Assembly: GCF_020405185.1 (NCBI RefSeq)
Contig: NZ_CP084463.1
Location: 3,038,001-3,102,000 of the forward strand
Source of the DNA: Halomicrobium salinisoli
GTDB lineage: Archaea > Halobacteriota > Halobacteria > Halobacteriales > Haloarculaceae
Reading direction: 5' to 3'
DNA length: 64,000 nt
Shown: positions 8,349-17,319 of the stretch, in pieces
Numbering within the stretch: position 1 is the first letter of the stretch
Layout of the letters: each line of letters opens with the position of its first letter
Position numbers and translations under genes: made by a program
Notes under the pieces: generated by a model
The model's database searches: none
Told to the model about the DNA's origin: nothing
The model's input: the letters and a program-made list of their open reading frames with translations, nothing else

Positions 8349-9362
8349 CTACCGCGCCTCGGCCATCTCCGCCGCGACGTCGACGGCCTCGACCAGGCTC
8401 GCCGCCGAGGCGATTCCCTCGCCGGCGATGTCGAAGGCGGTGCCGTGGTCGACGCTGGTGCGGACGATCGGCAGCCCGATAGTGACGTTGACGCCGCTGA
8501 CCGCCGTGCCGCCGGAGAAGCCCAGCATCTTGATCGGGATGTGTCCCTGGTCGTGGTACATGGAGACGACGCAGTCGTAGGCGCCGTCGGCCGCCTGCAC
8601 GTAGACGGTGTCGGGCGACTCCGGGCCGACGGCGTCGATCCCCGCCTCCCTGGCCCGCTCGACCGCCGGCGCGATCTCGTCGTCGTCCTCGTCGCCCAGT
8701 AGCCCGCCGTCGCTGGCGTGGGGGTTCAGCCCCGCCACCGCCACCGCCGGGTCGTCGATCCCAAGGTCCCGCAGCGCCGCGTCGGTCACGCGGATCGTAT
8801 CGAGCACCTGCTCCTCGGTGACCAGGTCGCAGGCCTCCCGGAGCGGGACGTGCGTGGAGACGTGGGTGACCCGCAGCGGCTCCTCGATGAGCATCATCGA
8901 GTAGTTCTCCGTGTCGGTGTAGTCCGCGAGCATCCCGGTGTGGCCGGCGTAGTCGCTGCCCGCGAGCTTCGTGGCCTGCTTGTTGATCGGCGCGGTCGTG
9001 ATGGCGTCGACGGCGCCGTCCGTGGCGAGTTCGATCGCCCGCTCGACGTAGGCCAGGCTCGCCGCCCCGTACGCCTCGTCGACGACGCCGCGCTCCAGCG
9101 TCGCGAGGTCGACGTTGTCCAGGTCCAGCACGTCGACGACGCCCGGGTCGCGCGTCGCCTCGGACGGGTCCCCGACGGACCGGACGTCGAGGTCGAGGTC
9201 GCAGACCTCCGTCGCCGCCCGGAGGACGGCCGCGTCGCCGATCACGACCGGCCGGGCCCGTTCGACGATCTCGCGGTATCCCTCGACGACGACCTCCGGC
9301 CCGATCCCGGCGGGGTCCCCCATCGTGACGGCGACGAGAGGCGCGTCGGATGCGTCGCTCAT
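8349..9362 (-). CDS. pdxA: 4-hydroxythreonine-4-phosphate dehydrogenase family (PdxA or PdxA2)
   Basis: A 337-residue NAD-dependent dehydrogenase-decarboxylase. Family motifs are clear: VTMGDPAGIGPEV at the N-terminus, DYAGHTGMLADYT, GLNPHASDGGLLG, VSMYHDQGHIPIK and RTSVDHGTAFDIAG, including the metal-binding histidines. Bacterial PdxA acts in the DXP-dependent vitamin B6 route. Archaea generally make PLP with PdxS/PdxT, so the haloarchaeal homologue may instead be the PdxA2 branch that handles four-carbon sugar-acid phosphates; the sequence alone does not decide. ATG 9362 is chosen over an upstream frame of 22 codons that lacks family similarity. Confidence 0.85.
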   Translation of the reverse strand: MSDASDAPLVAVTMGDPAGIGPEVVVEGYREIVERARPVVIGDAAVLRAATEVCDLDLDVRSVGDPSEATRDPGVVDVLDLDNVDLATLERGVVDEAYGAASLAYVERAIELATDGAVDAITTAPINKQATKLAGSDYAGHTGMLADYTDTENYSMMLIEEPLRVTHVSTHVPLREACDLVTEEQVLDTIRVTDAALRDLGIDDPAVAVAGLNPHASDGGLLGDEDDDEIAPAVERAREAGIDAVGPESPDTVYVQAADGAYDCVVSMYHDQGHIPIKMLGFSGGTAVSGVNVTIGLPIVRTSVDHGTAFDIAGEGIASAASLVEAVDVAAEMAEAR

Positions 9363-9414
9363 ACTACTCGTCGCCGGCCGAGCGAGTAATGGCTGTCGGC
9401 CTCTCCGCTCCCGA

Positions 9415-9501
9415 TCAGAACATCGCAATGGCTCCGTAGACGATGGAGGAGCCGATCATCAGGAACGTGAAGACGATAGCCAGTATCTGCTGGCGGTCCA
9501 T
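9415..9501 (-). CDS. 28-residue single-helix membrane peptide
   Basis: A very short frame whose product starts MDRQQILAIVFTFLMIGSS and is one hydrophobic helix with a charged N-terminal cap and a short end. Similar 25-30 residue peptides with the LAIVFTFLMIGSSIVYG pattern are common and conserved in haloarchaea, which is the main reason to believe it. It lies upstream of pdxA on the same strand. No function is known. Confidence 0.6.
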   Translation of the reverse strand: MDRQQILAIVFTFLMIGSSIVYGAIAMF

Positions 9502-9585
9502 AGAGGCTGTAGGTGGCTACCGGTAGTTAGGGGTTTCGCGGCTAGGTGAGTTCGTAGTTGCTCGGACTGACGGTGATGTGAACAG

Positions 9586-9839
9586 CCAGAAAGCCCCCGA
9601 GCGCTCGATGGCCCGCGGCTCGCTGCGCTCCTCAGTCACTCCGTTCCCTGCGGTGCTTGCTTCGCCGGGGACCAGTCGAGCGCTCGGCCCCTTTCAGTCC
9701 CGCCCAGCGGCGGTTGACCAGCCGGCATCGGGCGGGACTGAAAGGGGCGGACGGCTACACGACGGCGGACGACGCAAGCACCGCAACGTAGTGAGGAGCG
9801 CAGCGAGTCCCCCGAGTGTAGCCGGCCGGGGCTTTCTGG
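9586..9839. repeat. Three-armed inverted-repeat element, copy 1 (254 bp)
   Basis: The ends are CCAGAAAGCCCC and GGGGCTTTCTGG. The left arm is closed by GAGCGCTCGA/TCGAGCGCTC, the centre by CCCCTTTCAGTCCCGCCC/GGGCGGGACTGAAAGGGG, and the right arm by GGCTACAC/GTGTAGCC. The interiors of the two arms are also roughly complementary to each other (GCTCGCTGCGCTCCTCA on the left, GAGGAGCGCAGCGAG on the right). No open frame of coding character is inside. It occupies most of the 398 bp between the 28-residue peptide gene and the 3' end of taw2. Confidence 0.9.
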
Positions 9840-9899
9840 CCCTCATACGCTACTGAAGTGAGAGTCTCGAAGGCGCATCTCCCGGTCCGTGCTGGGCAT

Positions 9900-10973
9900 T
9901 CACTCGATTCTGGCGTCGACGACGACGTGGGCGACGCCCTCGCTGTAGCCCTTGACCTCGCGCGTGTCGAGCACCTCGACGGGCGGGCGGGCAGCGGCCT
10001 CGCGGATCCGCTCGACCGGGCGCTCGAAGACCAGGTCCTCCGGGGTGGCCTCGTGGACGTGGACGACGCCGCCCTCGGCCAGCGCGTCCAGCGCGGGGTC
10101 GAGGTAGGTGTAGCCGCCGTCCTCGCCGGGCTCCGTGGCGTCGTAGTAGCCCATGACGATGCGGTCGGCGGGGGCCTCGTCGGCGAACCCCTCCGTGACG
10201 TCCCGGCAGTCGGCGCGGTAGGGGTGGACGCGGTCGCTGACCTCGTTGAGGCGGGCGTTCTCCACGAGGTAGCGGAAGGCCGTCGGGTTGCGCTCGACGG
10301 CGGTCACGTCGGCGCCGGCGCGGGCCATCGGGAGCGTGAAGTAGCCGATGCCGGCGAACATGTCCAGCACGCGCTCGCCGTTTTCGACCTGGTCGCCCAT
10401 CCGCGCCCGCTCGGCCTTGTTGCCCGGCGAGAACATCACCTCGGCGAGGTCCAGCGCGTAGGCGGTGCCGTGCTCGCGGTGGACCGTCTCCGTGTCGCCC
10501 TCGCCGGCCACGACCTCGACCTCGGGCTCGCGGTGATCGCCCGTGATCGGCCCGCGGGCGAGGACGGTGTCGGCCTCGCCGTGGACCGCGAGCAGCGCCT
10601 CGCCGACCTCCGCGGGGCGGGGAGCGTCGCCCATCGCCACGAGGACGACGCTGCCGACGACGGCCCACGAGGCGGGCGCGAGCGCTATCTCGTCGTCGGT
10701 CCAGCCGCGCTCCCGGAGGTGGTCCTCCAGCCCGCGGAGGCGGGGTTCGCCGACCTGCCGGACCACCTCGCGGCAGTCGACCTCGGGCGGTTCGGTGACC
10801 GGGATCGCAACGGTGCCCTCGTCCCACTCGCTGACGCTGCGGTCGGAGTCGTACCGGCCGCGGGCCTCCAGGCGGTCGATGACCCGCTGGGCGCGCTCCT
10901 CGTCGACGACGATGGCGAGGCGGTCGTCCTCGCCGTCCGGATCGGCGTCTCCGTCGCTTCCCGGTTCAGTCAT
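9900..10973 (-). CDS. taw2: Taw2-like tRNA-Phe wyosine enzyme (Trm5/TYW2 family)
   Basis: A 357-residue class I SAM-dependent enzyme of the Trm5/TYW2 family. The SAM-binding core shows VLDMFAGIGYFTLPMA and VTAVERNPTAFRYL near residues 215-250, preceded by VMFSPGNKAERARMG, a form closer to the TYW2 branch (aminocarboxypropyl transfer onto 4-demethylwyosine at G37 of tRNA-Phe) than to the Trm5 methyltransferase. ATG 10973 overlaps the end of the NMD3-like gene by eight bases, so the two are translated from one operon. Trm5 remains the main alternative. Confidence 0.8.
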   Translation of the reverse strand: MTEPGSDGDADPDGEDDRLAIVVDEERAQRVIDRLEARGRYDSDRSVSEWDEGTVAIPVTEPPEVDCREVVRQVGEPRLRGLEDHLRERGWTDDEIALAPASWAVVGSVVLVAMGDAPRPAEVGEALLAVHGEADTVLARGPITGDHREPEVEVVAGEGDTETVHREHGTAYALDLAEVMFSPGNKAERARMGDQVENGERVLDMFAGIGYFTLPMARAGADVTAVERNPTAFRYLVENARLNEVSDRVHPYRADCRDVTEGFADEAPADRIVMGYYDATEPGEDGGYTYLDPALDALAEGGVVHVHEATPEDLVFERPVERIREAAARPPVEVLDTREVKGYSEGVAHVVVDARIE

Positions 10974-12099
10974 CGTCGGCTCCGGCGGTATCCGCACTCT
11001 CCTCGGGCAGTACGTGCAGCCCGGCCCGCGACTTCAGCACGGGCACCTGACCGGCGTCGGGGTCGAGGTAGTCCGGCCGCGGAATCGTCTTGGACTCGTA
11101 GGTTTCGGGGTCGAGCACCTGGACGGCGTGCTCGTCCTCGATGGCCACCAGCGTCGTCTCCCGGGCGTCCTCGCGGGTGCCCAGGCGGCGCGCGTCCGGG
11201 GCGTCGCCGTCCTCGAAGGACGCCTCGAACGGTTCGCCCGAAGCCAGGCGCGTCCCCTTGAGGTTGCCCCGGACCGAGCGCACGAGGATCGGCCCGTCGC
11301 CGTCCTCGGGGTCGATCACCTCGCCGGGGCGGTACCGCGGCAGGCGGACGGCGTAGGTGACGCGGTAGACCTCCTCGCCGTCCTCGTCCTCGGTCACGAG
11401 CGTCTCGTAGTCGGAGAAGCTCCCGCCCAGCTCCTCGGTGATCTGGCGGGCGATCCCCTGGCCCATCTTGGTCGTCGAGATCTTCATGTCCAGGCCCTCC
11501 GGGCGCTCGTTCACCTCGGTGATGAAGGCGTCGCGGTCGCCCGTGGCCTCGCGCTCGGCGACGTAGTCCTCGGCGATCTCCTGGGCGCGGGACTGCTCGT
11601 CGCTGGTGGGCGTGCGCTCGTCGGCCCGCAGCTGGATCACGGCGGCGTAGGACCCGCCGGCGATCTTGCCGCAGCGGGTGCAGGTCTGGCGGGCGATCTT
11701 GACCGGCACGACGACCTCCTCGGTGACCGCCGTCCCGCGGACAACGCCGGAGAACTCCGCGTGCATGCGGATGGTGTTCTCGTCGACCTGCTCCGGCGCG
11801 ACCTGCCAGGCCACCGACTCGGCGTCGACGTGGACGCCCAGCGCCTCGGCCACCTCGTCGACGGCGACGTCGGTGTAGTCCTCCGCGCCGACGTCGACCC
11901 ACCGGTTGCCCCGGTGGACGGCGCCACATTGCGCGCAGACCCGCACCTCGATGCGCTCCGGCGCGTCCACGAGGTCGAACTCGTCGAAGTAGCAGTCGTC
12001 ACACAGCACACGGTCCGGGTCCCGCAGGTCGTCCTCGCGAATCGGCTGGTCGGGCATCTCGTCCCCGCAGCGCGGGCAGAACTCCCCGGATCGACTCAT
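10966..12099 (-). CDS. NMD3-type ribosome-associated zinc protein
   Basis: A 377-residue archaeal homologue of eukaryotic NMD3, the large-subunit nuclear export adaptor. The N-terminal zinc region contains paired cysteines (FCPRCGDE, LCDDCYF, VCAQCGAV) and a further CTRCGK near residue 150, followed by the NMD3 core with IARQITEELGG. Archaea have no nucleus, so a role in late assembly or quality control of the 50S subunit is the usual inference. It is the first gene of an overlapping pair with taw2, linking tRNA modification and ribosome maturation. Confidence 0.85.
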   Translation of the reverse strand: MSRSGEFCPRCGDEMPDQPIREDDLRDPDRVLCDDCYFDEFDLVDAPERIEVRVCAQCGAVHRGNRWVDVGAEDYTDVAVDEVAEALGVHVDAESVAWQVAPEQVDENTIRMHAEFSGVVRGTAVTEEVVVPVKIARQTCTRCGKIAGGSYAAVIQLRADERTPTSDEQSRAQEIAEDYVAEREATGDRDAFITEVNERPEGLDMKISTTKMGQGIARQITEELGGSFSDYETLVTEDEDGEEVYRVTYAVRLPRYRPGEVIDPEDGDGPILVRSVRGNLKGTRLASGEPFEASFEDGDAPDARRLGTREDARETTLVAIEDEHAVQVLDPETYESKTIPRPDYLDPDAGQVPVLKSRAGLHVLPEESADTAGADDD

Positions 12100-12168
12100 G
12101 GACCGCGATAGTCGCCAGGGGCGTTTAAGGCGTACGTTCCGGGGCGGACGGAGCGTGCGCCGCGCCGT

Positions 12169-12672
12169 TCACCCGTTCAGCGCGAAGAACCGGTAGTTCA
12201 GCGCCGTCGCGAACAGCACCCAGGCGAGGTACGGCACGAGCAGCAGCGCCGCCCGGCGGTCGACGCGGTCGAAGGCGAGGATCGTCGCCGCGACGAGGAC
12301 GTCGAGGACGACGATGACGGCCAGCCCGGCCAGCAGGTTCTGCACGCCGAAGAAGGCCGGCGTCCAGGTGACGTTGACCGCCATCTGGACGACGAACAGG
12401 GCGACGGCCGTCCGGACGCCCGGCGCCGACAGCCCGCGGCGGGCGACGAGGTACAGCGCGAGCCCCATCAGCGTGAACAGGAGCGTCCAGACGACGCCGA
12501 ACGCCCAGCCCGGGGGGTAGATGGAGGGCTTCTCCAGCGCAGCGAACCAGGCGGTGTCGGGACCGGCGAGCAGCGCCGGCGCGGCGCCGACGGCGTTGAC
12601 CCCGACGACCGACAGCAGCGCCCACAGCGCGTCGCGGCCGTCGAAGCCGCCGCGGTCGACCGCGTGTTCCAT
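12169..12672 (-). CDS. TspO/MBR family membrane protein
   Basis: A 167-residue five-helix membrane protein of the translocator (TSPO, peripheral benzodiazepine receptor) family. Diagnostic features are KPSIYPPGWAFGVVWTLLF (the conserved P-x-W/F lead into helix 2), NVTWTPAFFG in helix 4 and the WVLFATALNYRFFALN end. Family members bind porphyrins and are often tied to oxygen, light or stress regulation. ATG 12672 is chosen; the longer frame adds an Arg/Gly-rich stretch that is not coding in character. Confidence 0.9.
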   Translation of the reverse strand: MEHAVDRGGFDGRDALWALLSVVGVNAVGAAPALLAGPDTAWFAALEKPSIYPPGWAFGVVWTLLFTLMGLALYLVARRGLSAPGVRTAVALFVVQMAVNVTWTPAFFGVQNLLAGLAVIVVLDVLVAATILAFDRVDRRAALLLVPYLAWVLFATALNYRFFALNG

Positions 12673-12761
12673 GCTCGCAGTACGCACCGAGCGGGGAAAA
12701 ACGGTCGGCCGGCGGGTGCCGCCCCGCGTCGGCGGTCGACCGCCGCCGACGTTCGCCGTCC

Positions 12762-13637
12762 CTACTCCGCGTAGACGGCCGGCCCCTCGACGTCCTCCTC
12801 GGCGGCCTCGCGCCACGAGCGGGTGGGTTCCCAGTCGAGCTGCGCCTGGGCCTTCGCGCTGGACATAGCGGATTCGTCGCCGGTCAGGTCGACCCGCTCG
12901 GGCAACTCGCCGAAGAAGTCCTCGACGAGGTCGGCGGTGGGGCGGCCGACGTAGTTGTCCGCCGCGGCGATCAGGAAGGGCTCGTGGCCGTCGAAGTCGG
13001 CGTCCATCGCGGCGACGACGCTGTCGACGATGTCCCTGACGTCGACGTAGCTCCAGAAGTTGCCGTCGCCGCCGTCCATCGGGTCACCGGCCTTGCACTG
13101 GTAGCGGCCGGGGTACTGGATCCACGAGGGGCGGATGGAGGCCACGCTGATCCCGTCCCGGCGGACGACCATCTCGGCGGCGTCCTCGCCGGCCACCTTG
13201 GAGGCCCCGTAGGAGTCCTCCGGACGGAGCGGATGGTCCTCGTCGACGGGGAGGTAGTCGGGCAGCGGCGTCTCCGCGGCGAAGGGGAAGCCGTAGGCGC
13301 TCTCCGAGGAGGCCCAGACGACGTCCGCGCCGACGCGGCCCGCCGCGTCGAAGACGTTGTACGCGCCCATGACGTTGTTCTCGAAGACGTGCCCGCCGGC
13401 GTGGCCCGTCGGGTCGGGGATGGCGCCCCAGTGGACGACGTCGTCGGGTTCGAACTCCAGGCAGAGGTCGAACACGTCGCCGCGGTCGGTCAGGTCGACC
13501 TGGCGCGCGACGACGTTGCCGTGGTCGCTGCGGCCGCGGCGCTGGTCGACGGCGACGACCTCGCGGCCCTCGCTGGCGAGTCGATCCACGATCCATCGCC
13601 CGGAACCGCCGAAGGCGCCGGTGACGAGTACGGTCAT
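12762..13637 (-). CDS. NAD-dependent epimerase/dehydratase (extended SDR)
   Basis: A 291-residue extended short-chain dehydrogenase. The nucleotide-binding GAFGGSGRWI lies at residues 7-16, and the catalytic Tyr/Lys pair is in DSYGASKVAGED near residue 145. SESAYG supplies the serine. The family interconverts or dehydrates nucleotide sugars, but haloarchaea also use it for free sugars or uronates, so the substrate is open. It is divergently transcribed from htpX. Confidence 0.85.
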   Translation of the reverse strand: MTVLVTGAFGGSGRWIVDRLASEGREVVAVDQRRGRSDHGNVVARQVDLTDRGDVFDLCLEFEPDDVVHWGAIPDPTGHAGGHVFENNVMGAYNVFDAAGRVGADVVWASSESAYGFPFAAETPLPDYLPVDEDHPLRPEDSYGASKVAGEDAAEMVVRRDGISVASIRPSWIQYPGRYQCKAGDPMDGGDGNFWSYVDVRDIVDSVVAAMDADFDGHEPFLIAAADNYVGRPTADLVEDFFGELPERVDLTGDESAMSSAKAQAQLDWEPTRSWREAAEEDVEGPAVYAE

Positions 13638-13774
13638 GCCAGTCACTTCCGGACGGCGGCACAAAACGACCTGGGCCACTCGTCAGCGAGGTGGGGCGAA
13701 CGCGGGCGCGGGAAACGCATATGTGTCGTCGCGGGCGTCGCCCGCCGTGGCATCCGGTAGCACAGACAGGGAGA

Positions 13775-13780
13775 CTTATA
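13775..13780 (+). promoter_or_regulatory. TATA box of htpX
   Basis: CTTATA lies 26 bases before the htpX ATG, in the 168-bp divergent region shared with the epimerase gene. Spacing fits a leaderless or nearly leaderless transcript. Confidence 0.55.
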
Positions 13781-13805
13781 CGGGTTTCAGCCCCTAGAGG
13801 CGGGC

Positions 13806-14684
13806 ATGCAGTGGAAAACGGACTGGGGACTCCGCGGCCGGATGGCCGTGACCATGTTCCTGCTGTTCGCCCTCTACGTGGTCTTCCTGGGCTTTCTGAC
13901 CCTGTACTTCGAGAGCATCCTGATGATCGTGCTCGTGTTCGGGGCCTTCTCGCTCGCCCAGCTGTTCTTCAGCGACAAGCTCGCGCTGTACTCGATGGGC
14001 GCCAGGAAGGTCGACCCCGACGAGTACCCCGAGCTACACAGGAAGATCGAGCGGCTCTCCCAGCAGGCCGACCTGCCCAAGCCGGACGTGGCGGTCGCGG
14101 ACAGCCGCGTCCCGAACGCCTTCGCGGCCGGCCGGTCCCAGAAGAGCGCCACCGTCGCCGTGACCACGGGCATCATGAACACCCTCGAGGAGGACGAACT
14201 GGAAGGCGTGCTCGCCCACGAGCTCGCCCACGTCAAGAACCGCGACGTGATGGTGATGACCATCGCCTCGTTCCTGTCGACGATCGCCTTCATCGTGGTC
14301 CGGTGGGGCTGGCTGTTCGGCGGCGGGCGCCAGCGCGGCGGCGGCGGAGCGCCGGTGATCGTCGCCATCGTCGCGTCGCTGGTGGTGTGGATCGTCTCCT
14401 TCCTGCTGATCCGCGCGCTCTCGCGGTACCGCGAGTACGCGGCCGATCGCGGCGGCGCGGTCATCACGGGCCGGCCGTCGGCGCTGGCCACCGCCCTGAT
14501 GAAGATCGACGGCCGGATGGACAAGGTCCCGAAGGAGGACATGCGCAGCCAGTCGGAGATGAACGCGTTCTTCATCATCCCGATCAAGTCCGGCTTCGTC
14601 GGCAGGGTGTTCAGCACCCACCCGCCGACCGAGAAGCGCGTCGAGCGCCTGCGCGACCTCGAGCGCGAGCTCGAGGGGTTCTAG
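13806..14684 (+). CDS. htpX: HtpX-type membrane zinc metalloprotease (M48)
   Basis: A 292-residue integral membrane protease. Two N-terminal helices (residues 13-55) precede the M48 domain with zinc site HELAHVKNRD near residue 138, and a second pair of helices precedes the third zinc ligand in EYAADRGG near residue 210. The C-terminal STHPPTEKRVERL is the usual M48 closing motif. HtpX degrades misfolded membrane proteins during stress. All catalytic residues are present. Confidence 0.93.
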   Translation: MQWKTDWGLRGRMAVTMFLLFALYVVFLGFLTLYFESILMIVLVFGAFSLAQLFFSDKLALYSMGARKVDPDEYPELHRKIERLSQQADLPKPDVAVADSRVPNAFAAGRSQKSATVAVTTGIMNTLEEDELEGVLAHELAHVKNRDVMVMTIASFLSTIAFIVVRWGWLFGGGRQRGGGGAPVIVAIVASLVVWIVSFLLIRALSRYREYAADRGGAVITGRPSALATALMKIDGRMDKVPKEDMRSQSEMNAFFIIPIKSGFVGRVFSTHPPTEKRVERLRDLERELEGF

Positions 14685-14795
14685 GCCGGTTTTCGGAACG
14701 CGGCCACCGGGGATCGAGAGTGGTGACCCGGAACGATTCCCGAGTCGAGTGCTGACTGCCCGTGTCTGGTCGGCGGAGCGACCACGTCGCGGGAG

Positions 14796-16559
14796 TCAAT
14801 CTGCGTGTGGTTTTTCGGAGGGGGCCAGCTGCGCCGGCTGGCCGTGATCGCCGGGGCAGGGGAGACGGATCTCGACGACGGTGCCGCGGGGGTCCCTGTC
14901 GCGGATCGAGAGGGCACCGCCCATGCGGGTGACGCCCCACCGCACCGCCCACAGTCCCAGCCCGCTGCCGTGTTCGAGGGGGTTCTCGTGGCCGCGCTCG
15001 ATCGCGCTGCGCTCGTTGTCCGGCAGGCCCGGTCCGTCGTCGGCCACCCTGAGCACGACGGGGAGCGATTCGTCGCCGCGAGCGCGTCCGGCGGCGACCT
15101 CGACGGTCGGTCGCTGGCGGTCGCTGTGCTCGACGGCGTTGCCGACCAGGTTGCGGACGACCGGTTCGAGGAGTCGCTCGTCGACCGCCGCCGCCAGGTC
15201 GTCCGGGACGTCCACGGTCACGTCGGCGTCCGCCCCGGCCGCCACGTCGTCGAGGACGTCGTCGACGACCGGCGCCAGGTGACACCTCGGGTCCGACCGC
15301 GCTGTCAGCGACAGCATCCGCTCGATCTCGCGGGCGCGCTCGCCCAGTTCGACGAGGTCGTCGGCCGAGTCGGTGATGGCGTCGCCCAGCGCGGACGCGT
15401 CGCCGTCGCCCGCGGCGAGCACCTCCGCCCGACCGCGGATCGTCGTCATCTCGTTGCGGAGGTTGTGCCGGAGGACGCGGTTGAGCACCTGCAGGCGCTG
15501 CTGGCGCATCTCCCGGTCGGTCACGTCCCGGAGGACGATCGCGTAGCCCAGGACGGCACCGCTGCCGTCGTACATCTCGGAGACGTCCGGCTCGTAGTGA
15601 CGCTTGCCGTCGATGCCGTCGATGGCCAGTGACGAGGAGGACTGCAGCGCGGCGACGTCCTCGTCGAGCAGACGCTCGATCGGTTCCCCGACGACGCCCG
15701 TCGAGAGGTCGAAAGCCCGTCCGGCGGCCGGGTTCGCCCGGACGATCCGCTCGTCGTGATCGACGACGATCACCGCCTCCGGCAGGTCGGCCAGCACTCG
15801 CCGGGTCCCGATGGTGCCGGCGGCGGGGGCCGCGGCGAACAGGTCGTGACGCTCGCGGATCGCGGCGAACCCGATCGCGCTGATCAGGTAGGCCCCCGCG
15901 ACGGGGAGGTGGATCCCCTCCATCGGCAGGCCGGACAGCATCGCGACCATCGCACCGCTCATCTGGACGAGCATGGGGGCCAGTGCGGCCACGGAGAGCA
16001 CGACGCCGACGCGCACGCCCGGGTGATCGTGCTTGAACGCCTGCCCCAGCAGGACGGCCGTCGCGACGAGCGTCAGTCCCATGACGAAGAAGTTCGCCAG
16101 GAACTGCGCCGCGTTCAGGCCGTGGACGACGATCTGGACCGAACCGGGCAGTTCGCCGACCAGCGCCCCGACCATCATCATGTTGTACTCCCAGGGGGCG
16201 ACGTCGATCACGACGCTGGCGACGAACGCGAAGCCGTAGTGGACGGCGACGAGGTACGCGCTCGGGAGCGCGAGGAGGAACCGTCCGCCGCGGGTCTCCA
16301 GGGCGTACCGGCCGGTGTACTCGAACGCGAACAGCGCCCATAGCACCGGCGTCACGTACATGAGCAGCGGCGCCGCCAGCAGGGTCGTCGCCTCGGAGAG
16401 TCCCGCCCCAGCGAAGCCCAGCGCGGACACGCCCAGTGTACCCACCAGAGCGACGAACGGCCTGGCGGCGCGCTCGTGCCACTGGGACCGCGACCGGACG
16501 GCCGTCCAGAGCAGCACGGCCCCCGCACTCACCCACAGGACCGCGGCGAGACTACCCAT
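14796..16559 (-). CDS. Membrane histidine kinase: 7TM sensor, PAS, HisKA, HATPase
   Basis: 587 residues. Residues 1-230 hold seven hydrophobic segments, matching the histidine-kinase N-terminal 7TM sensor module. A PAS domain follows (about 250-370), ending LRDVTDREMRQQ. The phospho-acceptor helix reads VLRHNLRNEMTTI, a form typical of haloarchaeal kinases, and the HATPase has NLVGNAVEHS, DDGPGLPDNE and GSGLGLWAVRWG. ATG 16559 is chosen because it opens directly into helix 1; the 67 codons upstream look non-coding. It senses from the membrane, and the cognate regulator is not adjacent. Confidence 0.88.
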   Translation of the reverse strand: MGSLAAVLWVSAGAVLLWTAVRSRSQWHERAARPFVALVGTLGVSALGFAGAGLSEATTLLAAPLLMYVTPVLWALFAFEYTGRYALETRGGRFLLALPSAYLVAVHYGFAFVASVVIDVAPWEYNMMMVGALVGELPGSVQIVVHGLNAAQFLANFFVMGLTLVATAVLLGQAFKHDHPGVRVGVVLSVAALAPMLVQMSGAMVAMLSGLPMEGIHLPVAGAYLISAIGFAAIRERHDLFAAAPAAGTIGTRRVLADLPEAVIVVDHDERIVRANPAAGRAFDLSTGVVGEPIERLLDEDVAALQSSSSLAIDGIDGKRHYEPDVSEMYDGSGAVLGYAIVLRDVTDREMRQQRLQVLNRVLRHNLRNEMTTIRGRAEVLAAGDGDASALGDAITDSADDLVELGERAREIERMLSLTARSDPRCHLAPVVDDVLDDVAAGADADVTVDVPDDLAAAVDERLLEPVVRNLVGNAVEHSDRQRPTVEVAAGRARGDESLPVVLRVADDGPGLPDNERSAIERGHENPLEHGSGLGLWAVRWGVTRMGGALSIRDRDPRGTVVEIRLPCPGDHGQPAQLAPSEKPHAD

Positions 16560-16701
16560 CGCCCACTCTCCTCGTCTGCAGCCACGTAAATCCTGCCCCC
16601 GTGTTTCACGGTCTGATAACGTCTGCGCCCCGAATTCGGCGCTTTCATCCTCGATCGCGGGGACGGAAATTCCCATACGGGAGGCACCCGTGTCCCCCGG
16701 T

Positions 16702-17319
16702 ATGGGACTGCTCGACGGACTCAAGAGCGCGCTGGGGATCAAGGCCGAGGCGGACGCCACCCGCGACGCCGACCCGGAGGACCTGTTCGGGATGTCGACG
16801 GCCTACCTCACGATGGAGGCCGAACTCGGCTACGCCCCCACCGGCGACGCCGCCCTCTGCTTCGCCGACGTGGACAGCACCGACTTCCGGGACGCCGTCG
16901 CGGACGTCGAAGCCATCCTCGAGGCCGGCGAGGTCGAGACCGGCACCACCGCGGAGTTCACCAGCGACGACCACGGCTACCAGTGGGTCGTGCTCCGCGA
17001 CGAGGAGTTCGAGGACCTCGTCACGTCGATCCACTTCGCCGCCGACACGCTCGTCGAGGCCCGCTACGGGTCCCGGTTGCTCGCGGCCGTCTTCGCGTTC
17101 GAGGACGAGCGCGACGGCCAGCTGGTCTACTGGATCTACTCCTTCCGCCGGGGCGCCTACTACCCCTTCGCGCCCGACGACCGCGCGGAACACGAGCGCG
17201 ACTCCGGGGCCGAGTTCAAGCTGGAGTCGAACCTCGACGGCGAACTGACCGTCGAGTCGGACAAGGAGTACTGGTACCCGCTGTGGCCCGACCGGGCGGG
17301 CGACCACCCGTGGGAGTGA
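16702..17319 (+). CDS. pspAB: PspA-associated protein PspAB
   Basis: A 205-residue acidic soluble protein starting MGLLDGLKSALGIKAEADAT and containing FGMSTAYLTMEAELGY and RRGAYYPFAP, as in the haloarchaeal PspAB family, an accessory partner of the PspA/Vipp1 membrane-stress system. No pspA gene is visible in the window. The downstream gene starts inside its last codons, so both are co-translated. The start at ATG 16702 follows the conserved N-terminus and rejects a long upstream frame. Confidence 0.8.
   Translation: MGLLDGLKSALGIKAEADATRDADPEDLFGMSTAYLTMEAELGYAPTGDAALCFADVDSTDFRDAVADVEAILEAGEVETGTTAEFTSDDHGYQWVVLRDEEFEDLVTSIHFAADTLVEARYGSRLLAAVFAFEDERDGQLVYWIYSFRRGAYYPFAPDDRAEHERDSGAEFKLESNLDGELTVESDKEYWYPLWPDRAGDHPWE

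Noticed and set aside
9586..9839. A CRISPR array or leader
   Set aside because: The conserved CCCCTTTCAGTCCC hairpin looks CRISPR-like, but copies are 5-24 kb apart, there are no regularly spaced repeats and spacers, and no cas genes are present.
9586..9839. A standard transposon with terminal inverted repeats and target duplications
   Set aside because: Terminal inverted repeats exist, but I see no clear direct target duplication next to any copy and no transposase frame inside. A mobile origin is kept only as a hypothesis.
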